A stretch of 32,804 nt of DNA from Periweissella ghanensis (GTDB lineage Bacteria; Bacillota; Bacilli; Lactobacillales; Lactobacillaceae). The stretch covers positions 1 through 32,804 of the forward strand of contig NZ_CAKKNT010000022.1 of the NCBI RefSeq assembly GCF_918814755.1, in the 5' to 3' direction. Each line of letters starts with the position of its first letter. Position 1 is the first letter of the stretch. The position numbers and the translations under genes were made by a program. The notes beneath the pieces were generated by a model. That model saw nothing but the letters and a program-made list of their open reading frames with translations. It had not been told where the DNA came from and did no database searches. This document shows positions 1-6,438 of this stretch, piece after piece.

Positions 1-31
1 TCTTTGGTTTTCGTCGACTTAATTTTAGCAC

Positions 32-58
32 TAGGACATACGGTGTCCTATTTTTTTT
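32..58 (+). terminator. Rho-independent terminator of a gene left of the window
   Basis: TAGGACA (32-38) and TGTCCTA (44-50) form a 7-bp stem with a 5-base loop, followed by eight T residues (51-58). The U-tract lies on the right, so it stops rightward transcription arriving from a gene outside the window. Confidence 0.85.
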
Positions 59-60
59 GC

Positions 61-95
61 AAAAAAAGATGTCGATGATTTTACTCATCAACATC
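61..95 (-). terminator. Leftward terminator next to the rightward one
   Basis: GATGTCGATGA (68-78) and TCATCAACATC (85-95) face each other. On the + strand the stem has a C-A mismatch. On the - strand this becomes a G-U pair, giving a continuous 11-bp stem followed by seven U residues (positions 67-61). This points to termination of leftward transcription, yet no minus-strand gene is visible for the next 13 kb. It could also just fold as a DNA or RNA hairpin. Confidence 0.6.
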
Positions 96-110
96 AAATA
101 GTGTAGAACC

Positions 111-180
111 GAATTTTCTTCATAGAGGATTTTTAGTGTATTTCTCGATAGCGCCCGCCTTTTGTCACACGCCCGTTTTT
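111..180 (+). repeat. Half copy (copy A) of a palindromic intergenic repeat
   Basis: This 70-base stretch aligns without gaps to the right half of the element at 13271-13340, with 60 of 70 bases identical by eye. The match starts in the middle of that element's central hairpin (GAATTTTCTTC) and continues through TTTAGTGTATTTCTCGATA and TGTCACAC. The left half is missing, so this is a truncated copy. Confidence 0.7.
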
Positions 181-222
181 GTGTATTTATAACCTAATCC
201 CCCATTAAGAGGCCGTTTTCGT

Positions 223-253
223 TATAATAGAAGAAATAACTTGAAATGAGGAG
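223..253 (+). promoter_or_regulatory. -10 box and ribosome binding site of the unknown two-gene operon
   Basis: A consensus TATAAT lies at 223-228 and a GAGGAG ribosome binding site at 248-253, seven bases before the ATG at 261. No good -35 hexamer is found at normal spacing, so the promoter is only partly supported. The binding site decides the gene start: an in-frame ATG at 246 overlaps it and is rejected. Confidence 0.5.
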
Positions 254-260
254 ATGTTAC

Positions 261-1178
261 ATGGATTTAAGTGAATTTTCACAAAAATTTGGAGCTGAAG
301 CAGCCCCTAATTATCGGTTTCGCGGTGAACCATTTAATTTAAGTTTTACGCGCTATGAAAATGGTAATTGGTGCGTAAATTTAGTAACGGTTGATGAAGA
401 TGATGAGCAACCAACATTAGCTAATGAGGTGACGGTCCCTTTAAAATCAAAAATTGCTGATGATTTTATTGCCCTTGCAAGCAACCAAGGCGAATATATT
501 AAATTCTTTTTGAATAACAATATTATTGTTAAGCACCCATTTTTTATGGAAAAAGTCGGTCAACCAGGTGAAGTTCGTCCATTAGTTAATGAATCATATC
601 AATTAACACCAGATTTTGTTGCGTTTGTTGAACAGCAAAGTGGTTATGATATGACCAAGCAACGTGATTTATCGGTTAATTTTGTACTTGAACGCCCAAC
701 TAGTGGCTTTACGCGGTTAATTTTTGAGCGAGATGCCCAATTACGAGAAAATCCGGACTTAGGCATGGCAGATGGCGGTGGTGATGCTCGACATAGTAGT
801 AATCAAAATGATCGTGGCGTAGGTAGTGTTGAAGACCAAATGACTGCTACTGAAATTCTCGATGATTTAACCTATCCAGTAGGCGATGAGGCCATCTCGG
901 TTGAATTAAATGTTAAGCGATATGCGGTGGATGGTAATTGGTATGTCGACATTCGGACCCAAGATACGCAAGAAGTGCTTTGTATTTTAACTGATCATGG
1001 TACAAAATTAACCTCGCGTTATCAATTACGCCTTAACTTACAAACTGGCGTGGCGGTTGGTGATCAAGTAACGGAAGCCTGGTTACAAAGTACCCAATTA
1101 TTTAAGCAAATTAATGTTGCCGAACGTAAAGCAGAATTAAATAGTGTGGGCTTATTAATTTTAGAAGGGCAAGTATAA
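261..1178 (+). CDS. Unrecognised 305-residue protein with a possible internal duplication
   Basis: I do not recognise this protein. It is soluble and acidic, with no signal peptide and no membrane segment. It appears to have two related parts. An N-terminal part (about residues 15-165) carries RYENGNW followed by a V-x-L-V-T-V strand. A C-terminal part (about 210-305) carries RYAVDGNW followed by V-D-I-R-T. In both, a D/E/Q-rich turn and a T/L-K segment follow at similar distance. Between them (about 165-205) is a G/D/N/S-rich linker (ADGGGDARHSSNQNDRG). The stop codon shares one base with the next start (TAATG), so the two genes are translationally coupled. The ATG at 261 is chosen because GAGGAG ends seven bases before it. 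Function unknown; it could be a lineage-specific protein of lactic acid bacteria. Confidence 0.8.
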   Translation: MDLSEFSQKFGAEAAPNYRFRGEPFNLSFTRYENGNWCVNLVTVDEDDEQPTLANEVTVPLKSKIADDFIALASNQGEYIKFFLNNNIIVKHPFFMEKVGQPGEVRPLVNESYQLTPDFVAFVEQQSGYDMTKQRDLSVNFVLERPTSGFTRLIFERDAQLRENPDLGMADGGGDARHSSNQNDRGVGSVEDQMTATEILDDLTYPVGDEAISVELNVKRYAVDGNWYVDIRTQDTQEVLCILTDHGTKLTSRYQLRLNLQTGVAVGDQVTEAWLQSTQLFKQINVAERKAELNSVGLLILEGQV

Positions 1179-1591
1179 TGACGGGTGTAAATATTTCTTT
1201 TCCTTTATATGATACCGAAAAATTTGCCGCATGGGCGTGTGAAAAACAAGGGTTTAAAGTTGTTACCGATTTGCATGCAGCACAATGGTTAACCATTGAT
1301 GGAATTATGTATGGTCTTGATAGCGATAAAAATCCAAGTGAACTTCAAGCCGATATTAAAGATTATTTAGCTCAATTTGAAGCCTATCAAGCTTTAAGCG
1401 TTAATAAAAATAATTTTTGGAGTATTGTACATGAGGCCACGGGTTTGGTTCGCGTGGTGCCAGAAACGGAAATTGTACGAACAATGATTCGCCAAGCCTT
1501 AACTGAGCAGCAAGTTCAAATTATTACGGCCGCTGATTTTGAATTAGAGCCATATACCAAAAATCGTAATTATTTTACTTACAATTTGTAA
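1178..1591 (+). CDS. Unrecognised 137-residue protein, coupled to the gene before it
   Basis: I do not recognise this protein. Its start overlaps the previous stop by one base (TAATG), so it is probably made in fixed proportion to the 305-residue protein and may act with it. It has no membrane segment or signal peptide. An aromatic-rich N-terminal half contains FAAWACEKQGF with its only cysteine (Cys21). The middle is helical (SELQADIKDYLAQFEAYQ) and the end is rich in Y and N (KNRNYFTYNL). No catalytic motif is evident. It ends 129 bases before rpsN, whose promoter overlaps its last codons. Function unknown. Confidence 0.75.
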   Translation: MTGVNISFPLYDTEKFAAWACEKQGFKVVTDLHAAQWLTIDGIMYGLDSDKNPSELQADIKDYLAQFEAYQALSVNKNNFWSIVHEATGLVRVVPETEIVRTMIRQALTEQQVQIITAADFELEPYTKNRNYFTYNL

Positions 1592-1607
1592 GTTTAAGTG
1601 TTATAAT
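1561..1607 (+). promoter_or_regulatory. rpsN promoter with a possible Zur-like half site
   Basis: A consensus -10 TATAAT (1602-1607) has TTACAA (1579-1584) 17 bases upstream as a weak -35. Just before it, TCGTAATTATT at 1564-1574 matches the left half and centre of the Bacillus Zur box (TCGTAATNATTACGA, recalled from memory). The right half is not conserved, and these bases also code for the end of the preceding gene. Transcription from this promoter would give an untranslated leader of about 105 bases. Confidence 0.4.
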
Positions 1608-1655
1608 ATTTTTGTTGACTAAGTTATCCAAAAAAATTTGAAGATATTTAAATAT

Positions 1656-1692
1656 TTACTAGTAATTGACCCAAGAAAAGTTACTAATTACT
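1656..1692 (+). promoter_or_regulatory. Dyads in the rpsN leader
   Basis: A perfect 10-base palindrome TTACTAGTAA (1656-1665) is followed by GTTACTAATTACTT. AGTAATT (1661-1667) can pair with AATTACT (1686-1692), or AGTAA (1661-1665) with TTACT (1681-1685), so two exclusive foldings are possible. Both end just before the ribosome binding site GGAG (1709-1712). It may be an operator or an autoregulatory RNA element; the sequence does not decide. Confidence 0.35.
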
Positions 1693-1720
1693 TAAAATCA
1701 ATCAATTTGGAGTGGATACA

Positions 1721-1990
1721 ATGGCAAAAAAATCAAAAATTGCAAAAGCTAAGAAAATTGAAGCCACGGTGGCCAAGTTTGCGGCCAAACGCGCAGCCCT
1801 AAAAGCGGCGGGTGATTATGCAGGTCTTGCAAAATTACCACGTAATGCATCGCCAGTCCGGGTGCACAATCGTGATTTACTTGATGGACGTCCGCATGCT
1901 TATATGCGTAAATTTGGTATGAGCCGGCTTAATTTTCGCCAATTAGCACACCAAGGTAAAATTCCTGGGGTGCAAAAGGCATCTTGGTAA
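1721..1990 (+). CDS. rpsN: 30S ribosomal protein S14, zinc-free (C-) type
   Basis: S14 binds 16S rRNA in the head of the small subunit and is needed for late 30S assembly. The 89-residue protein shows the long N-terminal basic region ([12 protein letters not shown]) and the conserved C-terminal signature [20 protein letters not shown], ending [11 protein letters not shown]. It contains no cysteine, so it lacks the CxxC-CxxC zinc site of the 61-residue S14 normally found in the S10-spc operon of Firmicutes. In Bacillus the equivalent paralogue is induced when zinc is scarce; that role here is inference. The ATG at 1721 follows GGAG by eight bases; a GTG at 1712 overlaps that site and is rejected. 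The gene stands alone, with its own promoter and terminator. Confidence 0.95.
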   Translation: MAKKSKIAKAKKIEATVAKFAAKRAALKAAGDYAGLAKLPRNASPVRVHNRDLLDGRPHAYMRKFGMSRLNFRQLAHQGKIPGVQKASW

Positions 1991-2030
1991 ATTCTTCGTA
2001 TTAGTCTGTCCAAAAGAATAAATACGATCA

Positions 2031-2066
2031 AAAAAGCTAGGGAAAATTATTTTCCTAGCTTTTTTT
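2031..2066 (+). terminator. Terminator after rpsN
   Basis: AGCTAGG (2035-2041) pairs with CCTAGCT (2054-2060). The stem extends inward through GAAAAT/ATTTTC with one bulge, and an A-run before it faces a T-run after it (2060-2066). The flanking A and T tracts make it potentially bidirectional. Confidence 0.9.
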
Positions 2067-2237
2067 GCTACTATTTTTTGCTATCGCCGACTTTTTGTGT
2101 AGCAATTTTTAACTTTTTAAAAGCTAACAAAATGATTTTCTACAAGCAATTTATAAAAATAAAAAAATTTTTTTTGGGGCGTAAAACATTAATAAATCAA
2201 CACTTTAGCCAAAAGTGTTTAAAAAAAATTAGTTAAC
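2067..2237. other. Gene-free AT-rich spacer before the fab operon
   Basis: No gene is seen between rpsN and the fab promoter. Two things stand out. TATCGCCGACTTTTTGT at 2082-2098 resembles TATCGCCCGACTTCTGT of the repeat element at 13217-13339 and may be a decayed fragment. AACACTTT (2199-2206) and AAAGTGTT (2212-2219) form an 8-bp inverted repeat with a 5-base spacer, without a T-tract on its right, so it is more like an operator than a terminator. Confidence 0.4.
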
Positions 2238-2270
2238 ACCGTTGACAATAAACGGTATATATAATATTCT
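2238..2270 (+). promoter_or_regulatory. fab operon promoter with an overlapping dyad
   Basis: A consensus -35 TTGACA (2242-2247) is followed 17 bases later by TATTCT (2265-2270) as -10. The -35 box sits inside an inverted repeat, ACCGTT (2238-2243) and AACGGT (2251-2256), suitable for a dimeric repressor. FabT, encoded second in the operon, is the obvious candidate, but the dyad does not match the streptococcal FabT box as I remember it (TTTGATTATCAAA type). Confidence 0.55.
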
Positions 2271-2311
2271 TTCAACATCGAATATTTTCATGTTCGAAAT
2301 AATTTTGGAGG
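2270..2311 (+). promoter_or_regulatory. Second dyad and the ribosome binding site that sets a TTG start
   Basis: TTTCAACAT (2270-2278) and ATGTTCGAAA (2290-2299) form an imperfect inverted repeat around the expected transcription start. GGAGG at 2307-2311 lies eight bases before TTG at 2320 and fixes the start of the first fab gene. Confidence 0.4.
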
Positions 2312-2319
2312 ATAATTAT

Positions 2320-2763
2320 TTGCAAGTCTTAAATGCACAGGAAATTATGGATCTCATTCCAAACCGTTATCCAATTCTTTACATGGATTACGTTGACGAA
2401 ATGGAACCTGGTAAATCAATTATCGCAACCAAGAACGTAACAATTAACGAACAGTTTTTCCAAGGCCATTTTCCTGGTAATCCAGTTATGCCTGGGGTGT
2501 TAATTATTGAATCGTTAGCACAAGCTGCTTCAATCCTTATTCTTTCATCACCTGATTTTAAAGGTAAGACGGCTTACTTGGGTGGGGTTAATGATGCGAA
2601 GTTCAAACGCATGGTTAAACCTGGGGATGTAATGAAGTTACATATTGAATTTGTAAAACAACGTGCCAACATGGGAATTGTTTCTGCAAAGGCAATGGTT
2701 GACGGTAAAGTTGCAACAAGTGCGGAATTAATGTTTATTGTGGCACCAAACACCACCGCTTAA
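2320..2763 (+). CDS. fabZ: 3-hydroxyacyl-ACP dehydratase, FabZ family, probably FabN-like dehydratase/isomerase
   Basis: A 147-residue hot-dog-fold enzyme that dehydrates 3-hydroxyacyl-ACP in type II fatty acid synthesis. The signature is intact: LIPNRYPIL, catalytic His50 in QGHFPGNPVMPG, and Glu64 in IIESLAQA. It is one of two FabZ paralogues in the operon. NRYPI, DYVDE, ATKNVTINEQFFQGHFPGNP and KPGDVMKLH resemble what I remember of Enterococcus FabN, which also isomerises trans-2 to cis-3-decenoyl-ACP to begin unsaturated chains. This gene lies immediately before fabT, where streptococci carry fabM, the gene for an unrelated isomerase with that job. The isomerase role is therefore inference. 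The start is TTG at 2320, behind GGAGG; the longer frame from ATG 2242 runs through the promoter and is rejected. Confidence 0.9.
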   Translation: MQVLNAQEIMDLIPNRYPILYMDYVDEMEPGKSIIATKNVTINEQFFQGHFPGNPVMPGVLIIESLAQAASILILSSPDFKGKTAYLGGVNDAKFKRMVKPGDVMKLHIEFVKQRANMGIVSAKAMVDGKVATSAELMFIVAPNTTA

Positions 2764-2811
2764 ACTACGTACTTGAGTATTTTCTTTGCATTAATGAGGA
2801 ATTAAAGTCTT

Positions 2812-3249
2812 ATGATGAATGAATTAGCTGATTTAAATGCAAAGTTAGTAAAGATATTTAACGATGTTAGATGGGTTGAGGAACGTGATCTTTCTAAGTC
2901 CAGCTTTGCAGATTTAAGCCTTCGCGATATGCATACCATTGAGGCCATTTCACTTGATGAAAATCAAACCGTTTCACAAGTTGCCCACACCATGTGTTTA
3001 TCACCTGGGTCGATGACTAAAATTATCGACAAGTTGGTGGCTCATTTGTATGTTACGCGGATGCCGAGCAAAACTGACCGCCGAATCACACACCTTGGTT
3101 TAACTGAAAAAGGACATGCCATATTCTTAGAACATTTAAATTTTCATCAACGGATGGTTCAAGCACTAACAAGTGATATGAATGATCATGAGATTGATGC
3201 AATGCTTCAAGGAATTGCCAATGTTCAAAAATTCTTAAACCGTAAATAA
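2812..3249 (+). CDS. fabT: MarR-family regulator, probable fatty-acid synthesis repressor FabT
   Basis: A 145-residue winged-helix protein of the MarR family. It shows the recognition-helix region VSQVAHTMCLSPGSMTKIID, the wing with MPSKTDRRITHLGLTEKG, and flanking dimerisation helices. In streptococci and lactococci FabT lies between fabM and fabH and represses the fab genes with acyl-ACP as co-repressor. Its position here, directly before fabH inside the cluster, supports the same role. The ATG at 2812 lies 11 bases after GAGGA (2796-2800); a second ATG at 2815 is possible. The genes before and after are 48 and 27 bases away, so it is co-transcribed. Its targets are probably the dyads at 2238-2299. 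Confidence 0.88.
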   Translation: MMNELADLNAKLVKIFNDVRWVEERDLSKSSFADLSLRDMHTIEAISLDENQTVSQVAHTMCLSPGSMTKIIDKLVAHLYVTRMPSKTDRRITHLGLTEKGHAIFLEHLNFHQRMVQALTSDMNDHEIDAMLQGIANVQKFLNRK

Positions 3250-3276
3250 CCATGTAACTCTGCGGAGATAATAAAA

Positions 3277-4242
3277 ATGGCAGGAATTCGAATTCTTGAA
3301 ACAGCACACTATGTACCCGAACGGATTGTGGAAAATGAAGAATTGACCCATTACATGGATACAAGTGATGAATGGATTAATAGTCGAACTGGTATTTCAC
3401 GGCGCCATATCGTGACTGATGAAAATACGAGTGATGTAACTTTAAAAGTTGCCCAACAACTATTAACTCAAGCTGAATTAACGCCGACTGAACTTGACTT
3501 TATCTTGGTCGCAACCATGTCACCAGATTATTTGACGCCCGGGGTAGCAGCCCAAGTTCAAGGCGCTTTAGGGGCCACAAATGCTTTTGCATTAGATGTC
3601 AATGCGGCTTGTGCGGGGTTTGTATATGCCTTAACCGTCGCTGACAAAATGATTGCAGACGGCCAACGTGGTCTCGTTATTGGGGCCGATGTATTATCAA
3701 AACTAATCGATTGGGAAGATCGTACATCAGCCGTATTATTCGGGGATGGTGCTGGGGGCTTCTTAGTTGAAGGGGGCGCAGTAAGTACCATCCATGCAAC
3801 TGATCTAGCTACGTTTGGTGAAGATAGCCGAGCAATTCGCGCTGGTAAAATTGCCAATAAGAATGCCTTTGCAGGTGAAATTGCCCCAGCAGAACCATAC
3901 TTTGCCATGAGCGGACGAGATGTATATAACTTCGCCACTCGGCAAGTACCAACATCAATTGTTAAGGCACTTAACAATGCGAACTTAACCCTTGCAGACA
4001 TTGATAAGGTGTTACTACACCAAGCCAACGGCCGCATGGTTGAACAAATTGCTAAAAAGCTCAAACAACCGTTGGAAAAATTTCCAACAAATATTGCCAA
4101 TTATGGGAACACCTCGGCAGCTTCAATTCCAATTTTAGCGGATGAACTAATTAAGAGCCAAGCCATTCAGCGCGGTGACAAATTAGTCTTCACTGGATTT
4201 GGTGGCGGCCTTAGCCTTGGAACAACTGTAATCACTTATTAA
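3277..4242 (+). CDS. fabH: 3-oxoacyl-ACP synthase III
   Basis: FabH condenses acetyl-CoA (or another short acyl-CoA) with malonyl-ACP and so starts each fatty acid chain. The 321-residue length is normal. The thiolase-fold catalytic triad is intact: Cys112 in VNAACAGFVYA, His248 in LLHQANGRM and Asn278 in NYGNTSAAS. The C-terminal glycine loop GFGGGLSLGTTV is also present. GGAG (3264-3267) lies nine bases before the ATG. It sits between fabT and acpP, the standard order in Lactobacillales. Confidence 0.97.
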   Translation: MAGIRILETAHYVPERIVENEELTHYMDTSDEWINSRTGISRRHIVTDENTSDVTLKVAQQLLTQAELTPTELDFILVATMSPDYLTPGVAAQVQGALGATNAFALDVNAACAGFVYALTVADKMIADGQRGLVIGADVLSKLIDWEDRTSAVLFGDGAGGFLVEGGAVSTIHATDLATFGEDSRAIRAGKIANKNAFAGEIAPAEPYFAMSGRDVYNFATRQVPTSIVKALNNANLTLADIDKVLLHQANGRMVEQIAKKLKQPLEKFPTNIANYGNTSAASIPILADELIKSQAIQRGDKLVFTGFGGGLSLGTTVITY

Positions 4243-4276
4243 AAAAATACATTAAATTAAAAGAGGAATTAATATT

Positions 4277-4522
4277 ATGACTGAAGCACAAATCTTAGCA
4301 AAAGTAACTGAAATCTTGGCAGACCAATTCGACTTGGAAGCAAGCGAAATCACTCCTGCAACTGACTTACGTAACGACATCGAATCTGACTCATTGGACA
4401 TCTTTGAATTGATGAACCAAGTTGAAGACGAATTTGACATCAAGTTGGACGTTGAAGATGGCGTGCAAACTGTTCAAGATTTAGTTAACGTTATTAACGA
4501 ACGTTTGAACGCTGCTGAATAA
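4277..4522 (+). CDS. acpP: Acyl carrier protein
   Basis: An 81-residue acidic helical protein that carries growing acyl chains on a 4'-phosphopantetheine arm. The attachment serine is Ser39 in ESDSLDIFELM, the usual DSL motif. The gene prefers C-ending codons (GAC, AAC, ATC) and TTG more than its neighbours do, which fits very high expression. AGAGGA (4261-4266) lies about ten bases before the ATG. Its position next to fabH marks it as the carrier for fatty acid synthesis rather than for D-alanylation of teichoic acid. Confidence 0.97.
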   Translation: MTEAQILAKVTEILADQFDLEASEITPATDLRNDIESDSLDIFELMNQVEDEFDIKLDVEDGVQTVQDLVNVINERLNAAE

Positions 4523-4543
4523 TATCAAAAAGGGGTCCTAATA

Positions 4544-5491
4544 GTGAAAGAATTACATCCGTTTTACCAAGAACTCGGCCTAAAGTATCCAATTTTTCAA
4601 GGCGGAATGGCCTGGGTTGCTGATGGTCATTTAGCGGCTGCAGTGTCCGAAGCTGGTGGGCTTGGTATTATTGGGTCTGGTCACTTTAATGGTGATCAAA
4701 CTCGTGAGCAAATTCGAATTGCCAAATCAATTACTAACAAGCCATTTGGGGTTAACGTTATGTTACTTAACCGTCACGTGGATGAAGTGCTTGATGCAAT
4801 TATCGAAGAAGGCGTTTCAGTAGTTACTACTGGTGCCGGAAACCCAGCCAAGCACATTGATCGGTTACATGCAGCTGGAATCAAAGTTATTCCTGTTGTG
4901 CCATCTGTTGGTTTGGCTAAAATTATGGAACGAACTGGTGTGGATGCCGTGATTGCCGAAGGGCTTGAATCAGGTGGTCACATTGGTAAGTTAACAACAA
5001 TGGCCCTTGTACCACAAGTAGTTGATGCCGTTAACATTCCGGTTATTGCTGCTGGTGGGATTGCAGATGGTCGTGGCCTTGCTGCGGCCCAAATGCTTGG
5101 AGCGATTGGTGTTCAAATGGGAACGCGCTTCTTAACAGCGCAAGAATCAAACATTCACCGTAACTATAAAGATGCCGTGCTTAAAGCTAAGGACGTGGAT
5201 ACTTTAGTTACTGGTTCATATGTTGGTCACGCTGCGCGAGTTCTTAAAAATAAAATGTCAAAAAACTTTATTAAATTTGAAAAAGCAGAATCTACTAAAG
5301 AAGAACCAGATATGGAAGCATTGGAACAATTAGGTAACGGTGCTTTACGAACAGCCGTTCAAACTGGGGATTCGGAACATGGTTCATTCATGGCCGGTGA
5401 AGTATCAGGAATGGTTAATGATGAACCAACCGCAGCTGAGATCTTAGATCGTGTATGGTCACAAGCTAACGAATTACTTAACAACAAGTAA
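4544..5491 (+). CDS. fabK: Enoyl-ACP reductase II, FMN-dependent
   Basis: FabK reduces trans-2-enoyl-ACP in the last step of each elongation round, using NAD(P)H and a bound FMN. The 315-residue TIM-barrel sequence has the family features [20 protein letters not shown] near the start, [27 protein letters not shown] (about 145) and [12 protein letters not shown] (about 170). FabK is unrelated to FabI and is known to be insensitive to triclosan. The start is GTG at 4544, eight bases after GGGG; no ATG fits better. It lies 21 bases after acpP, as in streptococci. Confidence 0.95.
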   Translation: MKELHPFYQELGLKYPIFQGGMAWVADGHLAAAVSEAGGLGIIGSGHFNGDQTREQIRIAKSITNKPFGVNVMLLNRHVDEVLDAIIEEGVSVVTTGAGNPAKHIDRLHAAGIKVIPVVPSVGLAKIMERTGVDAVIAEGLESGGHIGKLTTMALVPQVVDAVNIPVIAAGGIADGRGLAAAQMLGAIGVQMGTRFLTAQESNIHRNYKDAVLKAKDVDTLVTGSYVGHAARVLKNKMSKNFIKFEKAESTKEEPDMEALEQLGNGALRTAVQTGDSEHGSFMAGEVSGMVNDEPTAAEILDRVWSQANELLNNK

Positions 5492-5505
5492 AAGGAGTTT
5501 TATTA

Positions 5506-6438
5506 ATGCCAGTTGGATTTTTGTTTGGTGGCCAGGGTGGTCAAAACGTTAACATGTCAGCTCATTTATATGAAAATTTTCCAAAGTACCGCGCAATTAT
5601 TGATTTAGCATCGACGGTGTTAGGTTATGATGTTTTGGCGAAATTACAAGATGAAGCAGCGTTAAAAACGACAAAGTACACGCAACCACTTGTTGTCGCG
5701 CATTCGTTTGGATTATATGAAGTTGCAAAAGATCAATTTACAGTGCCAACTGCTGCCTTAGGTTTAAGTCTAGGGGAATACACAGCATTAATTGCTAGTG
5801 GGGCCTTAGACTTTGTTGATGGCTTACGTTTAGTTGCTAAACGGGGCCAATTAATGCAAGCGGCAGTTGAAGCACTCCCTGGGACAATGGCGGCGGTAAT
5901 GACCGAAGACTTTGCCTTAGTGGAAAATATTTTGGCACAAATTCGTGAAAATGGTGAACAAGTTTTCCCAGCTAATTATAATAGTGGGCAACAACTTGTA
6001 ATTGGTGGAAGCCCAGCTGGCGTTGAACAAGCTAGTGCGGCGTTGATTGAAGCAGGCATTAAGCGGGTTATTCCGTTGAATGTTGCCGGGGCCTTTCACA
6101 CACCATTATTAGCAAGTGCGCAGGCAGAATTTGCCGCAGTATTAGCGGCAGTTGATTTTAAGCAACCTGCTTTTACTGTATTTAGTAATACAACAAAAGC
6201 ACCTTTTGATTTAGCAACAATTAAACAAGTACTAGTTGATCAATTAGTAAATCCAACATTCTTTGCCCAAGATTTAGCTTTGATGGCTGAACAAGGGATT
6301 GCAGAATTTGTTGAATTTGGCCCAGATAATACGTTAACTAAATTTGCCCGTAAGACGGTAAAAGATAGTGAACGCACTAGTATTTATGATTTTGCATCAT
6401 TACAAAAGGTGATGGGAGAAGAATATGCAGTTAACTGA
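5506..6438 (+). CDS. fabD: Malonyl-CoA:ACP transacylase
   Basis: FabD moves malonate from CoA to AcpP, supplying the extender unit. The 310-residue protein has the family N-terminal GQGGQ motif (written FGGQGGQ here), the nucleophile Ser88 in GLSLGEYTAL and the catalytic His198 in AGAFHTPLL. AAAGGAG (5491-5497) lies eight bases before the ATG. Its last 14 bases overlap fabG, so the two are translationally coupled. Confidence 0.95.
   Translation: MPVGFLFGGQGGQNVNMSAHLYENFPKYRAIIDLASTVLGYDVLAKLQDEAALKTTKYTQPLVVAHSFGLYEVAKDQFTVPTAALGLSLGEYTALIASGALDFVDGLRLVAKRGQLMQAAVEALPGTMAAVMTEDFALVENILAQIRENGEQVFPANYNSGQQLVIGGSPAGVEQASAALIEAGIKRVIPLNVAGAFHTPLLASAQAEFAAVLAAVDFKQPAFTVFSNTTKAPFDLATIKQVLVDQLVNPTFFAQDLALMAEQGIAEFVEFGPDNTLTKFARKTVKDSERTSIYDFASLQKVMGEEYAVN

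Noticed and set aside
1111-1296. Minus-strand 61-codon frame over the junction of the two unknown genes
   Set aside because: It overlaps two coupled frames with good start signals and has no start signal of its own. It was considered as the source of leftward transcription, but the support is too weak.
1615-1648. TTGACT (1615-1620) as the -35 of rpsN
   Set aside because: The nearest -10-like sequence (GATATT at 1643) is 22 bases away; the upstream TATAAT is better.
2242-2265. TTGACA (2242) paired with the perfect TATAAT at 2260-2265 as fab promoter
   Set aside because: The spacing is only 12 bases. TATTCT at 2265-2270 gives the normal 17.
2242-2319. N-terminal extension of the first FabZ from ATG 2242
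   Set aside because: It overlaps the promoter, adds 26 residues not found in FabZ proteins, and a TTG with an ideal GGAGG spacing lies downstream.
3558-4100. 180-codon frame on the minus strand inside fabH
   Set aside because: It lies wholly within a well-conserved gene, has no ribosome binding site and its translation has no recognisable features. The same applies to other antisense frames inside the fab, rex and polC genes, including 11802-12290.
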